Below are positions 57,261 through 64,000 of a DNA stretch of 64,000 bases, in pieces; within the stretch, counting starts at the first letter, position 1, and each line of letters opens with the position of its first letter. The stretch is from Xenophilus sp. Marseille-Q4582 (lineage in GTDB: Bacteria > Pseudomonadota > Gammaproteobacteria > Burkholderiales > Burkholderiaceae_C): NCBI RefSeq assembly GCF_916700565.1, contig NZ_CAKAKO010000002.1:124001-188000 (forward strand), in the 5' to 3' direction. Both the position numbers and the translations under genes were made by a program. Under the pieces are notes generated by a model. It had not been told where the DNA came from. It made no database searches and worked only from the letters and a program-made list of their open reading frames with translations.

Positions 57261-58502
57261 ATGGGTTCCGACGTGCTCAACGCCCTGTGGCTGTCCTTTT
57301 TCCTGATCGCGGCCGCCACCGGGCTGGGCCGCTGGCTGGTCGGCGGCGACGCCACGGCCTTCGCGGCCATGGTGGAGGCGCTGTTCGGCATGGCCAAGCT
57401 GTCGGTGGAGATCATGGTGCTGCTCTTCGGCACGCTCACGCTGTGGCTGGGCTTTCTGCGCATCGCCGAGGTTGCGGGGCTGGTGGGCGCCTTGGCCCGG
57501 CTGCTGGGGCCGCTGTTCGCGCGGCTGATGCCCGAGGTGCCGCGCGGCCACCCGGCGCTGGGGCTGATCACCATGAACTTCGCGGCCAACGCGCTGGGGC
57601 TGGACAACGCGGCCACGCCCATCGGGCTGAAGGCCATGCGCGAACTGCAGACGCTGAACCCGCGGCCCGACGAGGCCAGCAACGCACAGATCCTGTTCCT
57701 GGTACTCAACACCGGCGCGCTCACGCTGCTGCCGGTCAGCATCTTCATGTACCGCGCGCAGCAGGGCGCGGCCGATCCGACGCTGGTGTTCCTGCCGATC
57801 CTGATCGCCACCGCGATCTCGGCGCTGGTCGCGCTGCTCACGGTGGCGGTGGTGCAGCGCCTGAGGCTGTGGGACCCGGTGGTGCTGGCCTGGCTGCTGC
57901 CCATGGCGGCGGCGCTGGGCGCTTTCATGCTGCTGCTGGCCTCGCTGTCGGCCGCGGCGCTGGCGGCGCTCAGCTCGCTGCTGGGCAACCTGGTGCTGTT
58001 CGGCGTGATCGTGCTCTTCCTCGGGGTCGGCGCGCTGCGCCGCGTGCCGGTGTACGACAGCTTCGTCGAGGGCGCCAAGGAAGGCTTCGAGGTGGCGAAG
58101 AACCTGCTGCCTTACCTGGTTGCCATGCTGTGCGCGATCGGCGTGCTGCGCGCCTCGGGCGCGCTCGATGCGGCACTCGACGGCATCCGCTGGCTGGTGG
58201 GCCACACGGGCTGGGACACGCGCTTCGTCGACGCGCTGCCCACCGGCCTGGTCAAGCCCTTCTCCGGCTCGGCGGCCCGCGCGCTGCTGATCGAGACCAT
58301 GCAGAGCCAGGGCGTGGACAGCTTCGCCGCGCGCACCGCCGCCGTGATCCAGGGCAGCACCGAGACCACCTTCTACGTGCTGGCCGTGTACTTCGGCGCC
58401 GTGGGCATCCGCCGCGCGCGGCATGCGGTGGGCTGCGCGCTCTTCGCCGACCTGGTCGGGCTGGTGACGGCGATCGGCGTGAGCTACTGGTTCTTCGGCT
58501 GA
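57261..58502 (+). CDS. SpmA-SpmB fused nucleoside-recognition-domain protein
   Basis: A 413-aa polytopic membrane protein starting MGSDVLNALWLSFFLIAA. The first half (about 1-205) matches SpmA-type Gate domains (MNFAANALGLDNAATPIGLKA) and the second half (about 215-413) SpmB-type (GSTETTFYVLAVYFGAVG). In spore formers the two are separate proteins of spore dehydration; in Gram-negatives the fused form is common but its role is unknown, probably transport. Confidence 0.85.
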   Translation: MGSDVLNALWLSFFLIAAATGLGRWLVGGDATAFAAMVEALFGMAKLSVEIMVLLFGTLTLWLGFLRIAEVAGLVGALARLLGPLFARLMPEVPRGHPALGLITMNFAANALGLDNAATPIGLKAMRELQTLNPRPDEASNAQILFLVLNTGALTLLPVSIFMYRAQQGAADPTLVFLPILIATAISALVALLTVAVVQRLRLWDPVVLAWLLPMAAALGAFMLLLASLSAAALAALSSLLGNLVLFGVIVLFLGVGALRRVPVYDSFVEGAKEGFEVAKNLLPYLVAMLCAIGVLRASGALDAALDGIRWLVGHTGWDTRFVDALPTGLVKPFSGSAARALLIETMQSQGVDSFAARTAAVIQGSTETTFYVLAVYFGAVGIRRARHAVGCALFADLVGLVTAIGVSYWFFG

Positions 58503-58602
58503 GGCAGGGCACCGCCGGCCGGAACCATCCGCACAGCAGGGCCGGGGCGCATCGGCCAGAATAGGCGGCCTCCGTTCATGCCGCCTGCCGGCTTTCTGCC
58601 CC

Positions 58603-59112
58603 GTGTCTCCACCCCGCCGTGCCCAGGCGCCCGATTTTTCCGCTCCCGAATTCCGCGCCGCGCTGGGCATGTTCGCCACGGGTGTGACCATCGTCACCGC
58701 GCGCGCCGCCGACGGCGCCCTGGTGGGGCTCACGGCCAATTCGTTCAATTCGGTCTCGCTCGATCCGCCGCTGGTGCTGTGGAGCCTGGCGCGCCGCGCG
58801 GGCTCGATGCCGCACTTCAGCACCGGCTCGCACTACGCGATCAACATCCTCGCGGCCGACCAGAAGGCACTGGCCGAGCGTTTTGCCGCGCGCGACGTGG
58901 ACCGCTGGCGCGACGTGGCATACACCGAGGGCGTGGGCGGCGCGCCGCTGCTGGCCGGCACCGTCGCCTGCTTCGAATGCTTCAACCGCAGCCGCTACGA
59001 CGAAGGCGACCACGTGATCTTCGTCGGCGAGGTGGAGCGCTGCAGCCACCGCGAAGGCACGCCGCCCTTGCTCTTTCACGGCGGCCGCTTCTACACCGAA
59101 CACCCGCTCTGA
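58603..59112 (+). CDS. Flavin reductase family protein
   Basis: A 169-aa protein from a GTG start (MSPPRRAQAPDFSAPE). FMN-binding motifs GMFATGVTIVTA and GLTANSFNSVSLDPPLVLW and the C-terminal HGGRFYTE are typical of HpaC-type reductases. These supply reduced flavin to two-component monooxygenases. No oxygenase partner is adjacent. Confidence 0.86.
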   Translation: MSPPRRAQAPDFSAPEFRAALGMFATGVTIVTARAADGALVGLTANSFNSVSLDPPLVLWSLARRAGSMPHFSTGSHYAINILAADQKALAERFAARDVDRWRDVAYTEGVGGAPLLAGTVACFECFNRSRYDEGDHVIFVGEVERCSHREGTPPLLFHGGRFYTEHPL

Positions 59113-59224
59113 GGGCTTCCCCGCCAGGCAGCCTCGCCGCGCCCCCGCTGCTGCGCGAGAAGGGTACACCCCGGCGGTCCGGCGAAGCCGGTCCCGTGGG
59201 TGCCCGAGGACTTCGCTGCGCGCG
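59113..59224 (+). repeat. 3'-end GC hairpin repeat, copy E
   Basis: It starts immediately after the flavin reductase stop. The proximal module is diverged; the distal module GGTCCGGCGAAGCCGG followed by GTGGGTGCCCGAGGACTT is nearly identical to copies A and D. It is the only copy here behind a plus-strand gene, and it is inverted accordingly. Confidence 0.6.
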
Positions 59225-59270
59225 CCGGCTGACGCGCGACGCTCGCGCTGTGCCACCATCACCGACCTCT

Positions 59271-59819
59271 ATGCGCCACGAACTCGAAATGCCTGTGAAC
59301 CCGCCGCTGGAACCGCTGAATGTGATCGCCGCCCGCATCGGCGGGACGCTGCGCGCGCGCGGCCAGACGGTGGCCGTGGCCGAATCGTCGGCGGGCGGCC
59401 TGGTCTCGGCCGCGCTGCTGGCCATCCCGGGCGCGTCGGCCTTCTTTCTGGGCGGGGCGGTCGTCTATTCGCGCCGCGCGGGCAAGGCGCTCATGGGCCT
59501 CACGGCCGCCGACATGGAAGGCCTGCGCGCCGAGACCGAGCCCTATGCCCGCATGATGGCCGCGCGCGTGCGCGACATGCACCGCGCCACCTGGGGCCTG
59601 TGCGAAAGCGGGGCCGCCGGCCCGTCGGGCAGCCCGTATGGCGACGCGGCCGGCCATGTGTGCGTGGCCGTCGCAGGCGATCCTGAGCGCGACGCCGTGC
59701 ACAGCCGCACGCTCGCCACGGGCCAGTCCGATCGCGCCATCAACATGGACCTGTTCGCGCGCGAGCTGCTGCGGCAGTTCGACGAGGTGCTGCAGCGCGG
59801 ATCCGCCGCAGCACTCTGA
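59271..59819 (+). CDS. CinA C-terminal domain (nicotinamide-nucleotide amidohydrolase-like) protein
   Basis: A 182-aa protein starting MRHELEMPVNPPLEPLNV (a second ATG is at 59289). It consists only of the CinA C-terminal domain: AESSAGGLVSAALL, the serine/glycine loop, and ESGAAGPSGSPYGDAAGH. Such stand-alone domains (PncC type) deamidate NMN to nicotinate mononucleotide in NAD recycling. Activity of this diverged member is inferred. Confidence 0.8.
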   Translation: MRHELEMPVNPPLEPLNVIAARIGGTLRARGQTVAVAESSAGGLVSAALLAIPGASAFFLGGAVVYSRRAGKALMGLTAADMEGLRAETEPYARMMAARVRDMHRATWGLCESGAAGPSGSPYGDAAGHVCVAVAGDPERDAVHSRTLATGQSDRAINMDLFARELLRQFDEVLQRGSAAAL

Positions 59820-59841
59820 GTCCCGCGCGGGCCCGCTGCCT

Positions 59842-60762
59842 TCAAGCCTTGCCGTAGGTCGCGTCGAAGCGCGACTGCAGGTAAGCCTGCGTGGTCACCG
59901 GCGCGTGGCGCGGTGCCTCGCCGGGCGGCACGCAGCTCGGGATCGCGCTGACCAGGGCATCCGGATTGGGGTCGAGGAAGAGCGCGATCGAGTAGCGCTC
60001 GCGCGCCGGCCGCAGCACGCGGTGCGGGGTCGACAGGTACACATCGTTGGTCCAGCGCATCAGGCAGTCGCCGATGTTGCAGACGAAGGCGCCCGGCAGC
60101 GGCGGTACGTCGATCCACTGGTCGCGCCCGCGGCCCTGGACCTGCAGGCCCGAGACGCCGTCGGTGGCGAGCAGCGTGACGTTGCCGTAGTCGGTGTGGG
60201 CGCCGGCACCGATGCCGTCGTCCTGCGCGGCGTTCGCGCTCGCCGGATAGTGCAGCAGGCGCAGCGTCGCCAGGGGCCGGTCGATCTTGTCGTCGAAGAA
60301 GTCCTCGGGCAGGCCGAGGTCGAGCGCAAAGGCGTGGTGCAGCCGGCCCGCTGCCGCCAGCGTGGCATCGAAATACGCCTGCACCTGCTCGCGCCAGCCG
60401 GGCAGCGCCGGCCAAGCATTGGGCGGGCGCGTGGCCTCGTCGGTCCAGATGAGGTTGAAGGCTTCCTTCTGGTCGGCGCCGCGGTGCTCGTCCAGCGCCT
60501 CGACACCGGTGCCGACATAACCGCGGTTGTGGCTCAGGCTCGCATAGGCCAGTGCCTGCTTGGCGGCCATCGGCTGGGCGAAGAACGCGGCGCTGGCGGC
60601 GAAGGTGCCGTCCACGACGGCGGCCGGCACGCCATGGCCGGTGATGGCGAAGAAGCCGATGTCGCGGCAGGCGGCGCCGACCTGGACCGCGACGGCGCGG
60701 CGGGCGGCGGCATCGTCGCCCGCGAGGGGCGACACGTCGATGAGGGGAATGGTATGGGACAT
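59842..60762 (-). CDS. Isopenicillin N synthase-like Fe(II) oxygenase
   Basis: A 306-aa protein starting MSHTIPLIDVSPLAGDDAA. The N-terminal DIOX_N-like part ends with GFFAITGHGVP; the iron facial triad is H189, D191 (GAHTDYG) and H247 (STPHRVL), with the 2-oxoglutarate-type RxS at R256-S258 (RYS). It probably oxidises a small molecule using 2-oxoglutarate and O2. It is 18 bp downstream of a GntR gene and near Bug, exporter and amidohydrolase genes. Confidence 0.85.
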   Translation of the reverse strand: MSHTIPLIDVSPLAGDDAAARRAVAVQVGAACRDIGFFAITGHGVPAAVVDGTFAASAAFFAQPMAAKQALAYASLSHNRGYVGTGVEALDEHRGADQKEAFNLIWTDEATRPPNAWPALPGWREQVQAYFDATLAAAGRLHHAFALDLGLPEDFFDDKIDRPLATLRLLHYPASANAAQDDGIGAGAHTDYGNVTLLATDGVSGLQVQGRGRDQWIDVPPLPGAFVCNIGDCLMRWTNDVYLSTPHRVLRPARERYSIALFLDPNPDALVSAIPSCVPPGEAPRHAPVTTQAYLQSRFDATYGKA

Positions 60763-60780
60763 GGTGCGGTTCGGTTGCAA

Positions 60781-61500
60781 TCAGCGCGCCAGCGCCAGCC
60801 GGTAGCGAAAGGTGTCGGCGCGGTACACCGCCGTCTCGACATGCACCGGCTCGCCGGAGTCGCTGTAGACGATGCGCTGCACTTCCAGCACCGGCGCGCC
60901 GGGCGCGATCTGCAGCAGCTTCGCATCGGCCGGCCGGGCCACGCCGGCGCCGATCTCGAGGTCGGCGCGGCCGATGGCCAGGCCCCCTTCGTGCTCGAAG
61001 ACTTCGATCAGGTCGCGGCGCGAGAAATCCACGCGAATCAACTTCTCGCCCAGCGCCGGGCGCAGCCAGGAGGTGTTGACCGAGAGCGGCTCGCGGTCCA
61101 GATAGCGCAGCGTCTGCAGCTGGTAGACCGGATCGCCGGTGCGCAACTGCAGCTGAGCCGCGACGGCCGCCGTCGCCTTGAGCTGGCGCCAGGCCAGGCG
61201 CCGGTTGCTCACGGCATGCGCCTCGGTGCCGATCGCCTCGTGCAGGCCCTGCAGGCGGTTGAGGCTCTGCGACGCCTTGGAATGGGACACGAACGCCCCT
61301 TTTCCGTGCAGCTTGACGATCAGCCCGTCGGCCTGCAGCGCCGCCAGCGCCTGCCGCACGGTGATGCGGCTGACGCCGTGCTCGGCCTGCATCTCGGATT
61401 CGGAAGGCAGCTTGTCCCCCGGGCGCAGGCGCCCTTCGAGGATGTCGGCGCGCAGCGCGTCGCGCAGCCGCGCATGGAGCGACTGCGGCAGATCAGCCAT
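60781..61500 (-). CDS. GntR/HutC-type transcriptional regulator
   Basis: A 239-aa protein starting MADLPQSLHARLRDALRAD. The winged helix is LPSESEMQAEHGVSRITVRQALAAL, and the UTRA domain covers about 85-235. It probably controls both the oxygenase gene downstream and the divergent Bug-exporter-amidohydrolase genes, through the repeat at 61541. The effector is unknown. Confidence 0.88.
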   Translation of the reverse strand: MADLPQSLHARLRDALRADILEGRLRPGDKLPSESEMQAEHGVSRITVRQALAALQADGLIVKLHGKGAFVSHSKASQSLNRLQGLHEAIGTEAHAVSNRRLAWRQLKATAAVAAQLQLRTGDPVYQLQTLRYLDREPLSVNTSWLRPALGEKLIRVDFSRRDLIEVFEHEGGLAIGRADLEIGAGVARPADAKLLQIAPGAPVLEVQRIVYSDSGEPVHVETAVYRADTFRYRLALAR

Positions 61501-61540
61501 GCGCCCGGCCACCCGCCGCGCTGGCACGGCGTTTGCATCG

Positions 61541-61561
61541 CTTGTTATAACTTGTCATAAC
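61541..61561. promoter_or_regulatory. Tandem CTTGTTATAA/CTTGTCATAA operator-like repeat
   Basis: Two 10-bp direct repeats matching at 9 of 10 bases, with a perfect GTTATAAC palindrome at 61544-61551 and an outer GTTAT/ATAAC pair. It lies in the divergent region 40 bp from the GntR start and 69 bp from the Bug gene start, a likely GntR binding site. Confidence 0.55.
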
Positions 61562-61629
61562 GAGTAGATTCTCGCACCGTCCGGGTGCTTTCTCTGGTCC
61601 GTCCGTCCAACCGTTCGAGGAAACCTGCC

Positions 61630-62643
61630 ATGCCCCGCTTCCATCTTCTTCTGCCTTCGTCGTCGCGCCGCGCCTTCGCTGCCGCGCTCGGTGCCAGCCT
61701 CGCGCTGGGCCTCGGCGCGCCGGCTGCCATCGCGCAGTCGTACCCGGCCAAGCCGATCACTTTGATTGTGCCGTTCGCGGCCGGCGGCGGCGTCGACGCC
61801 ACCGCGCGCCTGGTCAACACCAAGCTGGGCGAGGTGCTCAAGCAGCCGGTGGTGATCGACAACGTGGCGGGCGCAGCCGGCACCATCGGCACGCAGAAGG
61901 CGGCGCGCGCGCCGGCCGACGGCTACACGCTGCTCTTCGCCGTGGCCAGCCCGCTCAACGTGGCGCCGCTGGTGGCACCCTCGGCCGTGCGCTACGACAC
62001 CTTCAAGGACTTCGCGCCCATCGCCACCATCGGCGTCTCGCCCTTCGTGCTGATCGGCAAGAGCAGCCTGCCGGCCGCCAACATGGCCGAACTGATCGCG
62101 CTGACGAAGAAAGAGCCGGGCAAGCTCAACTTCGGCACCGACGGCGTGGGCACCTCGCTGCACGTCACGGCCGAGCTGATCAAGCAGCGCGCCGCGATGG
62201 ACATCGTGCATGTGCCCTACAAGTCCGGCCCGCAGGTGCTGACCGACGTGGCCGGCAGCCAGCTCGACCTGGCGGTGCTGCCGCTGTCGCTGGCCCAGCC
62301 CTTCATCAAGGACGGCAAGGTCAAGGCCTTCGGTGTGACTTCCAAGCAGCGCGCGGGCATCGCGCCCAATGTGCCGGCGCTGGCCGAGACCGCGGCGCTG
62401 AAGGACTTCGAGGTCGACTCCTGGCTTGGCATCCTGGCGCCCGCCGGTGTGCCCGCCCCGGTCGCGCAGCAACTCATGCAGGCCGTCGAGACCACCATGA
62501 AGGACCCCGAGGTCGTGCGCCGCCTCGCCGAGATCGCGGTGCGCCCGGTGGTGATGACCGGCCCGGCCTTTGCCGATTACCTGAGCAAGGAACGCCGCAC
62601 CGTCCAGGAGGTGGTGGCCACGGCCAACATCAAGGCCGAGTAG
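61630..62643 (+). CDS. Bug/TctC family tripartite substrate-binding protein
   Basis: A 337-aa protein starting MPRFHLLLPSSSRRAFAAA, with a signal peptide (SSRRAF, ending IAQSYP). Bug motifs: YPAKPITLIVPFAAGGGVDATAR, VVIDNVAGAAGTIGT and APADGYTLLF. It binds a small carboxylate or similar ligand in the periplasm. No TctA/TctB membrane genes are here. It probably senses or captures the substrate of the adjacent catabolic genes. Confidence 0.9.
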   Translation: MPRFHLLLPSSSRRAFAAALGASLALGLGAPAAIAQSYPAKPITLIVPFAAGGGVDATARLVNTKLGEVLKQPVVIDNVAGAAGTIGTQKAARAPADGYTLLFAVASPLNVAPLVAPSAVRYDTFKDFAPIATIGVSPFVLIGKSSLPAANMAELIALTKKEPGKLNFGTDGVGTSLHVTAELIKQRAAMDIVHVPYKSGPQVLTDVAGSQLDLAVLPLSLAQPFIKDGKVKAFGVTSKQRAGIAPNVPALAETAALKDFEVDSWLGILAPAGVPAPVAQQLMQAVETTMKDPEVVRRLAEIAVRPVVMTGPAFADYLSKERRTVQEVVATANIKAE

Positions 62644-62665
62644 GCCCCCTCTGCCCACCCCCCGG

Positions 62666-63412
62666 ATGACCCTGCTCGCCCACGCCTGGATCCTGCTGCC
62701 TGCGGTGCTGCTCGCGGGCGGGCTGATCGGCGCGACCGGCATCGGCGGTGTGCTGCTGGTGCCGGTGCTCACGCGCTTCGGCGAGGTGCCGCCGCCGCAG
62801 GCCATCGCCGCCGCCTCGCTGGCCTTCGCGCTGCCGGCGCTGGTCGCGCTGCGGCCGCTGGCGCGCGAGCCGGCGCTGGCGCGGCGCACCGTGCCGCTGC
62901 TGGCCGGTGCGCTGGCCGGTGCGGCCGGCGGTGCGCTGCTGGCGCAGGCGCTGCCTGCGCGCGTGCTGCTGGGCGGGGTGACGGCCCTGGTGCTCTTCGC
63001 CGGGGTGCGCGGCTTCATGGCGCGGGACCGGCATGCCGACGCCGCGCCGCTGCTGCCGGCACCGGTGCTCGCGGGCCTGGGCCTGCTGGTGGGCATCGGC
63101 TCCGCGCTCACCGGCACCGGCGGCCCGGTGCTGCTGCTGCCGCTGCTGATGCTGTGCCGCCAGCGCGTGGATTTCGCGGTGATCGCGGCGCAGGCCGTGC
63201 AGTTGCCCGTGGCGCTGACGAGCAGCGCCGTGCACGCGGCCGCGCACCGGCTCGACTGGGACCTGGCCGCCGTCTGCGGCGTGCTGATGCTGGTCGGCTC
63301 GCTGGCCGGCCAGCGCCTGGCCCGCGGCCTGGACCGGCAGCGGCTGCAGCGCTTCGTCAGCGGCCTGCTGCTGCTGGTCGGGGCCTGGTTCGTCTCTCTG
63401 CTCTTCGCCTAG
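62666..63412 (+). CDS. TauE/SafE (TSUP) family transporter
   Basis: A 248-aa polytopic membrane protein starting MTLLAHAWILLPAVLLAGG, with about eight helices. The two TSUP repeats show GGLIGATGIGGVLLVPVL and VGIGSALTGTGGPVLLLPLL. Members move sulfite, sulfonates or organic anions. The gene lies between the Bug gene (22 bp) and the amidohydrolase gene (8 bp), so it may import or export the pathway compound. Confidence 0.87.
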   Translation: MTLLAHAWILLPAVLLAGGLIGATGIGGVLLVPVLTRFGEVPPPQAIAAASLAFALPALVALRPLAREPALARRTVPLLAGALAGAAGGALLAQALPARVLLGGVTALVLFAGVRGFMARDRHADAAPLLPAPVLAGLGLLVGIGSALTGTGGPVLLLPLLMLCRQRVDFAVIAAQAVQLPVALTSSAVHAAAHRLDWDLAAVCGVLMLVGSLAGQRLARGLDRQRLQRFVSGLLLLVGAWFVSLLFA

Positions 63413-63420
63413 GACTTCGC

Positions 63421-64000
63421 ATGCTCTCCTCGTCCGACCTCACGCCCGCCGACGGCGGCCCGCTGCTGCTGGCACCCGAATGGCTCATGCGCCCTGACGG
63501 TGCGCAGCGCGGCTGGGCCGCGGCCGTGCAAGGCGGGCGCTTCACCCACGTGGGGCCGCGCGACGAGGTGCAGGCCGCCCACCCCGGTCGTGCGATGGTC
63601 GATCTGCCGCAGCAGTTGCTGATGCCCGGCCTCGTCGACACCCACACGCACCTCACGCAGGCCTTCGGCAAGTCGCTGGCCTTCGGTGAACCCTCGGAGA
63701 TCTTCAAGCGCATCTGGGTGCCGATGGAGGGTGTGCTCGACACCCACGCGGCGTACCTCTCGGCCAAGCTCGCGGCCTGGGAATCGCTGCGCGGCGGCTT
63801 CACCACCGTGGTCGACGCCGGCACGCGCTCCGAGGAAGGCCTGGCCGGCGTGGCGCAGGCCGCGCGCGACACCGGCATCCGCTGTGTGCTGGGCCTGATC
63901 TGCAACGACGCACACAACACCGACGGCGAGACCGGCGCGCGCCGCATCCTCGACCGTGCCGCGGGCTTCCTGGCTGAGTACGAACACGACCCGCTGGTGC
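63421..64000 (+). CDS. Amidohydrolase family protein, 3'-truncated by window
   Basis: The visible 193 codons start MLSSSDLTPADGGPLLLAP. The metal motif is MPGLVDTHTHLTQAFGKS, followed by ESLRGGFTTVVDAG. This resembles cytosine/guanine deaminase and AtzB/TrzN-type hydrolases. Later metal ligands lie beyond the window. It is eight bases after the TSUP gene, in the GntR-linked group; it likely deaminates or dechlorinates a ring or opens a cyclic amide. Confidence 0.82.
   Translation, partial: MLSSSDLTPADGGPLLLAPEWLMRPDGAQRGWAAAVQGGRFTHVGPRDEVQAAHPGRAMVDLPQQLLMPGLVDTHTHLTQAFGKSLAFGEPSEIFKRIWVPMEGVLDTHAAYLSAKLAAWESLRGGFTTVVDAGTRSEEGLAGVAQAARDTGIRCVLGLICNDAHNTDGETGARRILDRAAGFLAEYEHDPLV

Noticed and set aside
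57261-58502. Evidence for sporulation from SpmA/SpmB similarity
   Set aside because: Fused SpmA/B-like proteins occur in non-sporulating Gram-negatives, and no other sporulation gene is present.

Overview
The window reads as a chromosomal segment of a high-GC, aerobic, metabolically versatile betaproteobacterium, most likely a member of the Comamonadaceae (Acidovorax/Variovorax type). Grounds: very high third-position GC, Bug/TctC periplasmic binding proteins, a GTP-dependent PEP carboxykinase, a LivH-LivM fusion, and a complete hut system with both HutF and HutG. No rRNA, tRNA, CRISPR, integrase or transposase was found.

Layout. 1-4518: end of a serralysin-like protease, a fumarylacetoacetate-hydrolase family enzyme, an acyltransferase, a DUF2165 membrane protein and a small hypothetical. 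4541-23327: about 19 kb that I read as a reductive nicotinamide/nicotinate catabolic island. It holds a NicAB-type Mo hydroxylase with fused cytochrome c domains, two LIV-type binding proteins, a Tat-exported nicotinamidase, LivF/LivG/LivHM, two AA_synth proteins, a UPF0280 (ApbE-like) protein and 6-hydroxynicotinate reductase on the minus strand. Ferredoxin-NADP reductase, a TetR regulator and an enamidase lie divergently on the plus strand. 23346-25733: an orphan CHASE2 histidine kinase with two strong palindromes upstream.

26080-37325: a complete histidine utilization locus (hutG, F, I, D, U, H, C) plus a NitT/TauT-type ABC transporter, with three HutC-type operators and a 121-bp intercistronic palindrome. 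37453-39348: recQ. 39391-46175: a minus-strand group of alkylsulfatase-like lipoprotein, Bug binding protein, acyl-CoA dehydrogenase, AMP-dependent ligase and LysR. Two neighbours here carry single-base frameshifts and the LysR appears internally deleted. 46221-52379: tandem AAA+ ATPase, threonine dehydratase, a 50-aa membrane peptide and pckG with a clear terminator.

52676-54554: a LysR regulator flanked by two small genes that share a near-palindromic AGGG-N4-CCCT motif. 54766-59819: housekeeping and accessory genes, including a chromosomal homologue resembling AAC(6')-Ib. 59842-64000: a GntR-controlled group of 2OG-Fe(II)-type oxygenase, Bug binding protein, TauE/SafE exporter-like protein and amidohydrolase, cut by the window edge.

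How the genes work together. In the nicotinate island, nicotinamide would be deamidated in the periplasm, imported, hydroxylated to 6-hydroxynicotinate with electrons passed to periplasmic cytochrome c, then reduced by a flavin/Fe-S enzyme (possibly flavinylated by the UPF0280 neighbour and fed electrons through Fpr) and opened by the enamidase. In the hut locus, histidine is taken to glutamate by the five-step route under HutC. Five GC-rich hairpin repeats start directly after stop codons, always in the same orientation relative to the gene; this is a dispersed 3'-end repeat family.
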